Assembly: GCA_032622095.1 (NCBI GenBank)
Contig: CP136061.1
Span: forward strand, 172,737,107-172,801,106
Direction of reading: 5' to 3'
Origin: Siphonodentalium dalli
Lineage: Eukaryota; Mollusca; Scaphopoda; Gadilida; Siphonodentaliidae
Length of the DNA: 64,000 nucleotides
Positions 35,013 to 44,777 of the stretch are shown in pieces. The position numbers and the translations under genes are program-made. Below the pieces are notes generated by a model, which worked only from the letters and a program-made list of their open reading frames with translations, had not been told where the DNA came from and did no database searches. Each line of letters opens with the position of its first letter. The first letter of the stretch is position 1.

Positions 35013-35079
35013 GCAGAGTGAGGTCCTCAGAGGGTGAATTTAGTGACGCTAAATTCACCCTCTGGGGACCTCATTCTGA
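35013..35079. repeat. Foldback hairpin unit a
   Basis: GAGGTCCTCAGAGGGTGAAT and its complement ATTCACCCTCTGGGGACCTC, separated by a short loop. Confidence 0.8.
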
Positions 35080-35360
35080 TAAAGTCCTCAACTGCTATGG
35101 AAGACCTAGAATAAAATTGAATTTCCCCAGTTGAAGTTGGTGATGTTCACCCATTGGGCCCCTCAATTATGAATTTTATCTTCTGCAAATTAGGGGATAT
35201 AGAAACTTCCTAGAAGGGAAATTTAACTAACAACAATGTAAATTTGATACTATAGATACTTCCCAGAAGATGAGGCCTAAGCAGAATGAGGTCCCCAAAT
35301 GGTGAATTTGGTGATGCTAGCCTTGAATCAAGCTTTGAAATAGTCTGTCTGTTATTTGCA

Positions 35361-35447
35361 GAATGAGGTACCCAGAGGGTGAATTTAGTGTGGCTATCCT
35401 GCACAGCGGGCTAGTATCACTAAATTCACCCTCTGGGGACCTCATTA
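35361..35447. repeat. Foldback hairpin unit b
   Basis: Same arms as 35013-35079, with an inner TAGTGTGGCTATCCTGCACA / GCGGGCTAGTATCACTA palindrome. Confidence 0.8.
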
Positions 35448-35701
35448 TGATAAGGCCCTCAACTGCTATGGAAGACCTAGAATAAGATTGAAGTTCCCCA
35501 GTTGAAATTGGTGATGTTCACCCATTGGGCACCTCAATCATGAATGTTATCTTCTGCAAATTAAGGGATACAGAAACTTCCTAGAAGGGAAATTTAACTA
35601 ACAACAATGTAAATTTGATACTATAGATACTTCCCAGAAGATGAGGCCTAAGCAGAATGAAATCTTGAGACTCTAGATACTTCCCAGAAGATGAGGCCTA
35701 A

Positions 35702-35794
35702 GCGGAATAAGGTTCTCAGAGGGTGTATTTGGTTATGCTAGCCTGCTGTGTAGGATAGCGTCACTAAATTCACCCTCTGGGAACCTCATTCTAC
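35702..35794. repeat. Foldback hairpin unit c
   Basis: Same arms, more mismatches; ends ACCTCATTCTAC. Confidence 0.75.
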
Positions 35795-35800
35795 AAATGC

Positions 35801-36184
35801 CAGGCACTCTTTGAGAAAATGAAATTAATCTGATTTTAATGACCACTGAGTGATAATATAAACAAGGGTGCTTCATTGATAACACCATTAATCTCATTTA
35901 AATTATGGATGACATGAATACACTCCCTGGGGACTCTGTCTAAGGCTGCAGTTCTAAGCTCTCTTTATCTCTCTATCTGCCTTGCCATGTGTCATGTCTA
36001 TCAGTTCATAGGAGAGTTGCCTTGTAATGGGAATTTAAATAAATATACTTTATTTACCTGTGAGTTAGGATATGAGATAGGGTGGAATGCTGTTGGTTGG
36101 GGGTGGGGTTCTGGGTCATGTGGGGGGGGGGATATTTTTTGTTTGTATGTTAAATTGATCAAGGAGTTCCTGAATTTTTTATTA
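35801..36184. other. No gene; spacer with short G run
   Basis: G9 near 36122. Nothing recognised. Confidence 0.4.
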
Positions 36185-37033
36185 TTTTTTAGGGAATTAT
36201 GGCCCTGGCTCCACCACTATTTGACCCAGTGACCCCATTTGAACAAATCTGAACCCCAGTCATTCAATGACCCCACATACCAAATATAAACTAAATCGGC
36301 TTAATGGTTATTGACAAGAAGTCGTTATAAGAATTACCAAGGAGGAATATAGTTATGGCCCTGGTTTCGCAACTGTTTGACACAGTGACCTCATTTGAAC
36401 AAATATTAATGACAGTCACCTAGGGAACATCCACCCCAAATATGATCAAAATGCAAAAATGTAATTTTTGGTTTTTAGAGTTATGTCCCTGGCTCTGCCC
36501 CTAATTGACCCAGTGACCCAATTTGAACAAATCTGATTCCCAGTCACCCAAGGTCCCTCAGTACCAAATATAAGCTAATTCGTCCCAATATTTTTGTAGA
36601 AGAAGTCATTGTAAGAATTACTATGAGTTATGGCCCTGGTTTCTCAACTAATTGACCGGGTGACCTCATTTGAACAAATCTGAACACCAGTCACCCAAGG
36701 ACCCTCCATACCAAATATTAGCTAAATCGGCACAATGGTTATGGACAAGAAGTTGTTGTAAGAATTACTGTGGAGGAATAGAATTATGGCCCTGGTTTCG
36801 CAACTATTTGACCCAGTGACCTCATTTGAACAAATCTGAATGAGAGTCACCTAGGGAACATCCACACCAAATATGAACCAATTTGATATGATGGTTTCAG
36901 AGGAGATGTTGTTTTAAAAAAAAGTTGACGGACGGACAGACAGACATACAGACAGACAGACAGACGGACGGACGGACGACGGACGAGGAGTGATGACTAT
37001 AGCTCCACCGGAGACTTCGTCTCAGGTGAGCTA
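36185..37033 (+). mobile_element. Type F HINE-like element
   Basis: Five monomers of about 145 bp (TTATGGCCCTGG, GACCCAGTGACC, TTTGAACAAATCTGAA, TACCAAATATAAACTAAATC), then (GACA/GACG)n, then hairpin TAGCTCCACCGGAGACTTCG / CTCAGGTGAGCTA ending AAAAA. Other copies: 41205-41416, 42735-43111 and 55580-55830. Confidence 0.75.
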
Positions 37034-37034
37034 A

Positions 37035-37235
37035 AAAACTCGGATCAAACCTATATTCGACCTCGATTTGTATTTTGTGCTGAGAAACACAAATACATAA
37101 GTTTGTTCCGATTGGATAAATTGTTTTTGAGTTATCGCACCACGTGTCAAGTGTCTACGGACAGACGGACGGACAAACGACGAGTGGTCAATCCGCACAA
37201 TGTGTACCATAATATGGTACGGGTACACATAAAAA
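37035..37235 (+). mobile_element. Type C HINE-like element
   Basis: CTCGGATCAAACCTATATTC, TTATCGCACCACGTGT, GACGG stretch, GAGTGGTCAATCCGCACAAT and hairpin GTGTACCATAATATGGTAC then GGGTACACATAAAAA. Confidence 0.75.
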
Positions 37236-38501
37236 CACCAAAAACTCTGTTATGAAATTTCAAAAGGGAGACCACATGTCTATTGGATGGATTGTAAGGG
37301 TAACATTTTTCTAAACCAATCAACTGATCGATACCAAAAACTCTGCCAAAAAAATATGAAGATAAAAATCAGATAAAATTACTCGAGACACTAACAAATG
37401 GCGAATGGTTGATCCGTACTTTGGCATTATGTGTACCGTACAACAGCGTTTCCGCCAGTGGTAAAATATTGGGCCGGTTTGTGGAGAAACCTTCTTACAG
37501 AGTGGAAGTTATAATGGAGTTAGTTTTTCAATTTTGTTAACTTGAACAAATTTAAATTGAGCAAGGAATTCAATCTAAATTAAATTTAAAATAAAATTGT
37601 TTCTTATTTAAAAAAATACAATTTATTAAATTTAAAAAAAATATATATGTTGTTTATTTTTTGGTTATAAGGAATACACCAGTGTAACATTTCTCAGTCA
37701 TTATCAATGCCCGCTAATCCACTGAGCATGTTGCCGAAAAGATTTTTGTGATAGGCTGCCCGTAACTGAAGTTGTGCCGATTCATGCGATGGAATATTCC
37801 ATTATGGGTTATGCAGTCTGAATCGTTAATCTTTAATTAATGATGTCACATGAGGGACTACTAGCGACACGCAGTGTCAAACTTGAAAGGCTTTCGCAAT
37901 GGACCTATCCGTACGTCCCGCCCACCAGTAGACTGCATGGTTACTGTTACCACGCACCACAAGCGATCTCAATTTCGCTATCTCTTCAGTGCTAAAATGG
38001 CTTCCGATGAGAAAGGCTGTGTTGTTAAACGCCATGTAACATGATAATATAGCTCCTTTCTGAATATCACGATTTTCAAGATACCTTTGTGTGTATATAT
38101 GCATCTTGTAAAAGTGACTGTCGTTAGAAATAAAAAAAAATAGAACCAGTTTTTAAACAAAAAACCAGGTGTGATCATTAGGCCACTTCCGATAACCAAC
38201 AAAGATAGATGTTTAAGTAGAATCAAACTGTGTAAATGAAGCCATTATGAACCTTCAATAGCAAACTTAATATCGAAGCTATGCTAATGGTTCACACCTT
38301 GATGAAATAAACCAAACAGAGGTGTGCAAGTGGTAATTAATCTCTAATCCCTCTTTTGTCGAAATAAATATAACGATATCAGTTTAACATAATAGTTACC
38401 ACGAGCGTCCTGAATGAGCCCCAGTGACCTTTTAAAATTCCACTTCCTATTTTGCCGTCACTAAAGTACATTAAAGAAATTGCCGACTATCATGGAGTCA
38501 G
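37236..38501. other. No recognised gene
   Basis: Contains a partial type C end (37420-37450) and AT-rich low complexity. A 75-codon minus-strand frame (37877-38104) has no recognisable motif, and its GCGGGACGTACGGATAGGTC part has a relative at 40917, so it is probably repeat-derived. Confidence 0.4.
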
Positions 38502-38504
38502 TTA

Positions 38505-40190
38505 GGGGTCATCTCAAAACTCTAATCGGTACCGATTGACATTTACCGATTGTAATCAAGCTTTTTGAATCGGAAAAAATCGGTAAGTCGGATAGCGTAA
38601 TTACATTTAGAGCGTCATGAACGGAAAAATCGGTACCGATTCTACCGATCAATGCACAAGACGTCAAAAGAGGGAACGCCACAGTCAGCAAGACAATCGG
38701 TGAACTCGGTACCGATTGAGACGTTTAACGTTCGACTTTTGTTGCATGAAAGAGTGAATGCCGCAGTCGGTAAGACAATCGGTGAAATCGGTACTGATTG
38801 AGATGTTTTACATTGTGTCGTCGTTGTATGAAAGCAACACGCATCTGTCGTTGTTTACCCCAGAACAGAGATCATCGGGGATTCCCCCGGAAAAATCCTA
38901 TGACATTTACGACAATGCATGGGACAATCCTGGATCAACTCTGTGGACTACTTTTACTTTGCACGCGCTTAAATTAAAAAAATATATGTTCCAATGTGCG
39001 TCTGATATGAGATATAAAAGTGACCATTATAAAATCCGCACATTGTGTGAATAATATTTTATTCAAAAATACAAATGGATTAATGTTAAATCTACGCTAA
39101 ACAGTACTTTTTCGGCACTATTTTGACCAAGTTTGTTTTGCGCGCATTCTGTCATTTTTGAAGTCAATGTGACGTTTTCGAAGCCTTATCAACTTAATCA
39201 AGGTGAATCGACGCAGATCAAACAAAATTATTATTTTTATTTTATTTTTTTACAAAGACAAAAAGCTGTTCTGTCCTTTTGTTTTCAATTATAAATAGTA
39301 ATCTAACAGACACTCGAAAGCATGTGTTTGTCAAAAAGTAAACAGATTTGAGGTACCTGGCACGTGCAGTGAGCCGACGATTTGCAGTATGTTTTCATAT
39401 ACTTATTCAATCGGTAATTTTGTTTCTAAGCATCGTGTAAATGGAACCGGTGTTCTGAAAAAAGTGCACGTGTTCTTAGATACTATTTGTTGCAGAACAC
39501 CGGTCTTTCAAATTACCGATTGAATGAGTATAAGAAAACATGGATGCCGACGAGTCAAGAGTCGCTACTCGCTAATGGTGAAAAATGTTTTAAGCTCCGT
39601 TAATTTGGCGTCCGGAACGATTTTATCGCTGCAGAGTTGTAGCTGAGTATGTTATTTATAGGAAACAGGCGACATATGCCCAGTATTTTGTGTTTAGTGT
39701 TTTTATTTGAGATATGTTTGTCCGGGCACCTGGTTAAGCCTGCATAACTTGAGTATATTATATTAGGATACCGATTTATAAACTCGATTAAACCCTTATT
39801 TTTGGACTTTATGTCCAGTAACTGTGCCTACAGTATATATATAATACAGGCCTACGTTGTACCGGTATTAACGAAAACAAATACATAAACAAATTAAATC
39901 ATGTGTTGCCAGACCAATAGTGAATTACTCAGGTGATGTGCCAATTAGCGACGTTGTATTTGAGTACCGGTAACGTTCTGATCGGTAGATTCGGTACCGA
40001 TTGTGACCGTCACAAATTGACGTAATCGGAAAAATCGGTACCGATTTCACCGATTGACGCGTTGTTCAAAAACGTCATTTCTACGTTGTAATCGGTATTT
40101 TATCGGTAGAAATGACTTCCATAATGCGTTGTCAATCGGAAAAATCGGTGTATTTGGCCATTTTACCGATTTTAGTTTTGAGATGACCCC
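38505..40190. mobile_element. Harbinger-like non-autonomous element 2 (1.69 kb)
   Basis: GGGGTCATCTCAAAACTCTA at the left and AGTTTTGAGATGACCCC at the right, flanked by TTA (38502-38504 and 40191-40193), a TWA 3-bp target duplication. Subterminal arrays consist of ATCGGTACCGATT palindromes, not the ATCGGGA motif of element 1, although the outermost 17 bp are the same. The interior carries a second inverted pair, ATTCAATCGGTAATTT near 39406 and AAATTACCGATTGAAT near 39511. No transposase. Confidence 0.78.
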
Positions 40191-40193
40191 TTA

Positions 40194-40346
40194 CATGTTG
40201 TCATGGCAACAATTGCACAAAGTGAACTTGTTCAGTGAAAGTTGCGTGTATACACCGCGAAGCACGTGCAATGTGTGAAATTTTGTGTAATTTTCTTGGA
40301 AAACATCAGTGTTGATTCTCATGTATACGTACATTGTTGCATTAAT
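40194..40346 (+). promoter_or_regulatory. Possible 5' UTR/promoter of a nested gene
   Basis: Lies between the Harbinger-like end and the candidate first exon; contains CACGTG (40264), an E-box. Speculative. Confidence 0.2.
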
Positions 40347-40406
40347 ATGGAGGAAGCTTTAGATTCTCAAATGGATTTAGTAAAACGTTCGCAGGAGATC
40401 CTACAG
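40347..40406 (+). CDS. Candidate first coding exon of an unknown nested gene
   Basis: ATG at 40347 opens a 20-codon stretch reading MEEALDSQMDLVKRSQEILQ. Its last codon is followed exactly by GTAAGTG, a near-ideal splice donor, in phase 0. The peptide is acidic/amphipathic and could start a coiled coil. It is on the opposite strand to ACC, inside its large intron. I do not recognise the protein and found no matching downstream exon, so this may be chance. Confidence 0.3.
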
Positions 40407-41204
40407 GTAAGTGTGAATATCAGACATTTGAACTCAATATTACCACGGTGTTATAACAGCAACAAATGTATACATTTATAACGAAAAACACTTCATAAAA
40501 CATATACTCGCAGCACAATTAATATTCATAACGCATCATCGATCGGGACTACTATTTCCGCGTTTTAGTTTGAAATCTGTTATATATAAATATTGAAATT
40601 TAAATAACACTAGGATCCGAGTGTGGTCATTGGCATTATTTAATCGAGCGTAAACAGTTGTCTTAGTTACTTTTTTATTTAGGAAAACTGAACTAAAACA
40701 TGTATAAATATTGTTCGTCAACCGGACATGTTCCCCATGTACATTTCAATACCATTTTAGCTTTTTAACACTTATTTTGCTCTCGTGTTCGTAAATTCCC
40801 TATGGCTTACAATGGTAGTTAGGGAACCACTTTTGGTGCGATTCATATCACTAGGCAGGCACATGTCGCTTCCGGGTTTAAGCTATCGGCTAATTGGCTA
40901 TAATTGAAATTGGGGCGGTACCTACGGATAGGTCCATTGGCTTTTATCTACTGATTGTTTATACAGAAAGGACCATCAGAGCTAAAAATGTGTATGTATT
41001 GGTAATCTGACATGAGGAATCTTATTAGATAGGTCTCGATGACATCAGATGTCTTAAAAGAGCACTAATAATTAATTTAATTTAATAGCTAATTATATAC
41101 CCAAAATGGTTGCAATCTGTTTGGTTAAAATTGAAACACAGGGATAAGTTGACCCGTAGAGTGTCATGAGATAACTGCCATTTTAAGGACGATTTAAAGG
41201 GGAA
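40407..41204. other. No recognised gene
   Basis: Unique-looking AT-rich sequence. CGGATAGGTCCATTGG near 40926 resembles 37900 in reverse. Confidence 0.4.
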
Positions 41205-41416
41205 AATATTACTATTTGACTAAGTGACCTCATTTGAACAAAATTGAATTTGAGTCACCTAGGGAACATCCACACCAAATATGAACCCATTCGGTCTTAT
41301 CGTTCTGGAGAAGATGTTTAAAGAATTGTTGACAGAAGAATGGATGGAGGATGGACAAGGAGTAATGTCTATAGCTCCAATGGAGAAGAGGAGACTTCGC
41401 CTCAGGTGAGCTAAAA
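41205..41416 (+). mobile_element. Type F HINE-like element, short copy
   Basis: ACTAAGTGACCTCATTTGAA, GAACATCCACACCAAATATG, GATGGAGGATGG and hairpin end TATAGCTCCAATGGAGAAGA ... CCTCAGGTGAGCTAAAAA. Confidence 0.7.
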
Positions 41417-41745
41417 AGCCTCCCTCTCTCATCCAGTTTCCCATATGTAATTGCCTGAGAAAACAGGTATTTATTTTTAATAGCCTAACTGTCAGATTCA
41501 CACTTTTGAGAAATTGGATTGAAAGTAGTTTGTTATCATAAGCAATTCTAAGCCATAGATCATTTATATACAAACTATCTACCAGGCATAGATGTTTAGG
41601 ATATCAATCAACAGGGTTGTCACACAAAGTAGATTTAGTATCAACAGATGAGGGTACCACCCCCCCCCCCCTCCCCGCCGAGTTTGTGCAGTTGGGAAGT
41701 GCATTCTCAATAATGTTTGCGTTCTGGGTATGTGCTAAACAAGAG
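41417..41745. other. No gene; C-rich run
   Basis: Low-information DNA with a C12 run at about 41659. Confidence 0.4.
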
Positions 41746-42420
41746 GTGGGATTTTGTCAAAAAGCCTGGCTTGCGAACTCATTTTAGGTAATGGTCATGG
41801 GAACGAATATACCAAAAATCTTTTAAATCCGTTGACATTTGTGGAAATTAGCCCTGTGTTGTCGTCCATTTGCACACACAAAAATAAACAAAGTCCAATA
41901 ACTCTGCTGAAAATATCCGGCCGTACCTGGTTTGCGAACTCGTTCTAGATTACTGGTCATGTGAACTCATATACCAAAAATCTTTTAAATCCGTTGACAT
42001 TTGTGGAAATGAGCCCTGTGATGTCGTGCAAATAAGTCCAATAACTCCGTGAAAATATCCGGCCGGACCTGGTTTGTGAAATGGTTCTAGATACTGGTCA
42101 AGTGAACTCATATACCAAATATCTTTGGAATCCGTTAATATTTGTGGAAATGAGCCCTGTGATGTCGTCTATTTGCTATTTGGTAAATTCAACAAAAATA
42201 ATAAACAAAGTCCAATAACTCCGGTAAAAATATCCGGCCGAACCTGGCTTGCAAACTGATTCTAGGTAATGGTCAGGTAAACTCATATACCATAAATCTT
42301 TGAAATCCGTTGACATTTGTTCAAGTTATGACTCTTACAAATTTGGGACGGACAGACAGATAGACGGCTAGACGGACGGACGGACAGACAGAACCCATTC
42401 CTATATCCCCCGCAAATTTT
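41746..42420 (+). mobile_element. Type G HINE-like element
   Basis: Four monomers of about 155 bp (AGTCCAATAACTCTGCTGAA, AATATCCGGCCG, CTCATATACCAAAAATC, CCGTTGACATTTGTGGAAAT), then GACGGACAGACAGATAGACG and CCTATATCCCCCGC. Same architecture as types A-F. Confidence 0.7.
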
Positions 42421-42734
42421 CAATTTCAATGACTTCTATATGCTGTTAGGTAAACATTCTGGGTTCTCAGGCACCCTCCTGATATCTCATATCTTAGATA
42501 GCTCTGATTATCTGCTGTTTTTTCATATGTTATGGATTTTAGGCAAATGTTATAATGGTGTCTGTTTTTAATTGTTTTTAACAAGTTAAAACAAAAAATT
42601 AAATTGAGCAAGGTGTTAAATCCAAATTAAAATTAAATAAAACATTTTGTTTTAAATATTTGAATTGTTTTTTTAAAAATATATTTTTCTTTAAATTCGT
42701 CAAGGAGTTAAATATTAAATTATTATTTTATTTT
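42421..42734. other. AT-rich spacer
   Basis: TAATGGTGTCTGTTTTTAAT and AAATTGAGCAAGGTGTTAAA resemble 37510-37570. No gene. Confidence 0.4.
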
Positions 42735-43111
42735 TCAAGAGTTATGTCCTTGACTACGCCCATATTTGACATGTTGACCCCATTTGAATCCAGTCACACA
42801 AGGAACATCATACGAAATATAAACTAAATCGGACTGATGGTTCTTGAGAAGAAGTTGTTTTAAGAATTACTATGGCGGGAAAAAGTTATGGCCCTGGCTT
42901 CGTAAGTATTTTACCAGGTGACCTCATTCAACAAATCTGAATGTCAGTCACATGGGGAACATCCACACCAAATATGAACCCATTCGGTCTTATGGTTCTG
43001 GAGAATAAGAAGTTGTTGACAGATGGACATACCGATGGATGTATGGACGGATGACCGAGGAGTGATAAATATAGCTCCACCAGAAACTTCATCTCAGGTG
43101 AGCTAAAAAGA
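42735..43111 (+). mobile_element. Type F HINE-like element next to ACC exon
   Basis: Two monomers, GACAGATGGACATACCGATG stretch and end ATCTCAGGTGAGCTAAAAA. It finishes 21 bp from the splice-donor edge of the ACC exon (43133). Confidence 0.75.
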
Positions 43112-43132
43112 TGTCTCAGGTAACACACATAC

Positions 43133-43229
43133 CTTTGCTTCAGAATCTGGGTTAGCAGGATCAGCAGGAATAGCTGCTTCTGTGATTCTAGTTTCAACAC
43201 AAACTACACCAACTGGAATGCCTCCTAAT
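43133..43229 (-). CDS. ACC: Acetyl-CoA carboxylase exon (carboxyltransferase domain, first in window)
   Basis: Minus-strand exon of 97 bp between acceptor TATATACTTACAG and donor GTATGTG. One base finishes an Arg codon, then it encodes [20 protein letters not shown] and [12 protein letters not shown]. Animal ACCs read [21 protein letters not shown] ... IPADPANLDSEAK followed by [14 protein letters not shown], so this exon joins the one at 21256 directly. The segment is the N/C junction region of the carboxyltransferase domain. Three consecutive exons with intact frames argue for a working gene. The upstream exon (expected to hold WMLAGR and GFFD-GSF motifs) was not found between 43230 and 64000. 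Confidence 0.95.
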
Positions 43230-43553
43230 CTGTAAGTATATATATGAGAGACAAATCAAATTTTTTATGATTAAATAACATAACCACAACAATGACAAGC
43301 ACAATACCAAATGTGGCATATTTCCAGACACTCATTTCAGAGAGTGGCAATGCTAAGTGTTTGTATGGAGCCATTGGACAAATTTTGCTATTTTCAGGAA
43401 GGTCCGTAGCTAAGCTTGGGTGAAGATAGATGGATAAATCAATTGTATAGGGGTATCCTAACACACATATTGATATATCACTATACCAAAAGATAATCAG
43501 TCAAACTGTTTGCATTTGAGTAACAAATTAATGCTAAATGTGTTGCACAGATG
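43230..43553. other. ACC upstream intron start, nothing recognised
   Basis: No repeat or coding signal; open frames under 80 codons. Confidence 0.4.
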
Positions 43554-44777
43554 ATGAAAGTTTCAATGACACTTTAGCTCAACTTGGAAAGGAATTAATT
43601 TTTCCTGAGCAATGAATAGAATAATAAAGAAGAAGGAAAGTCAAAAAGTTGAAGTAAAGGGCTTGTATTGCGTAGATGAAATTATTTTCATTTCAAATAT
43701 TTCTCCAATAAATGTGCAAGATGGATTCAAATTCAAAATCCAAAATGGATATGTTTTATAACGAATTTTGGAAATAATCGATGGCTCCCATCTAGAGGTC
43801 ACCCCGAAAATCCATATTAAGTTTGTTGATGATCGGATGAGGCGTGTGGTCTGTGCCAGAGGATTTAGTAATTCAACGAGTAAAGTCCAAGATGGATGAT
43901 GGCGGCCATTTTTTTCATAGAAAATTGTTCAAACTTGATAAGCTCCCATCTAGATGTGATCCTAAACATGCCTGTAAATTTTCAAAACAATTCTCCAATA
44001 AATGCGGGCTGCAGGAATAAAAATTGAAATCCAAGATTGTTGCTGGTGGCCATGTTTTTTTAAAACAAATTTCAGAAAAGATGGCTCCCATCTAGAGGTC
44101 ACCATGAAGATCCATATGAAGTTTGGCGATAAACGGACGAGGGAGGTGGCCTGTAGGGTTTGCCGAAGGATTTAATCATACAAAGAGTAAAACCCAAGAT
44201 GCCTGCTGGCAGCAATGTATTTCATCAAAATTGTTCAAATTCGATAGTTCCCATCTAGAGGTGATCTTAGCCCTAAACGCCTGTTAATTTTCAAAACAAT
44301 TTTCCAATAAATGCGGGCTGCAGGGTGTGACGATCGATTCAAATTTGAAATCCAAGATCGCTGCTGTTTTTTAACAAGGACAAATTTGATGATGGCTCCC
44401 ATCTAGAGGTCACCCTGAAGATCTATGATGGTTTAGAGATGATCGGATGAGGGAGATACCCTGTAGGGTGTGCTGAAGGATTTAGTCATACAAGGAGTCA
44501 AATCCAAGATGGGTGCTGACAGCCATGATTTTCAATGAAATTCAGAAAAATTTGATGGCTCCTATATTTAGAGGTCACCCCAAAGATCCCTATGCAGTTT
44601 GGTGATAATCGGGTGAGGGAGGTGGCCTGTTGCCGAAGAATTTAATCATACAAAGAGTAAAATCCAAGATGGCTGCTGACGGCCATGTTTTTCATTGAAA
44701 ATTTACCAAATTCGATAGCTCCAATCTAGAGGTGATTCTATTAAACATGCCTGTAAATTTTAAAAACAATTTTCCAA

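Larger units (their letters stand above)
33781..35800 (+). mobile_element. Large dispersed repeat with foldback units, copy 1
   Basis: AACAAGACAGTCAATGACTG start, CTCCAGCTCAACAAGTCCCC, CATTTGACC-type monomers, then repeated units of about 330 bp: TTCCCCAGTTGAAGTTGGTG ... GAAGGGAAATTTAACTAACA ... AAGATGAGGCCTAAGCAGAA, each followed by a foldback hairpin. Copy 2 at 52249-53940 is highly similar. Open frames in it (for example 33838-34038) occur in both copies but match nothing known. Confidence 0.75.
21257..43132 (-). other. ACC intron, 21.9 kb
   Basis: From donor GTATGTGTG (below 43133) to acceptor TTTTAG (above 21256), phase 0. It holds a Copia remnant, a 4.3 kb satellite element, a Harbinger-like element, many HINEs and a possible nested first exon (40347). 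Confidence 0.85.

Noticed and set aside
37877-38104. 75-codon minus-strand frame with protein-like composition
   Set aside because: No recognisable motif, and part of the sequence is shared with 40900-40930, suggesting a dispersed repeat.
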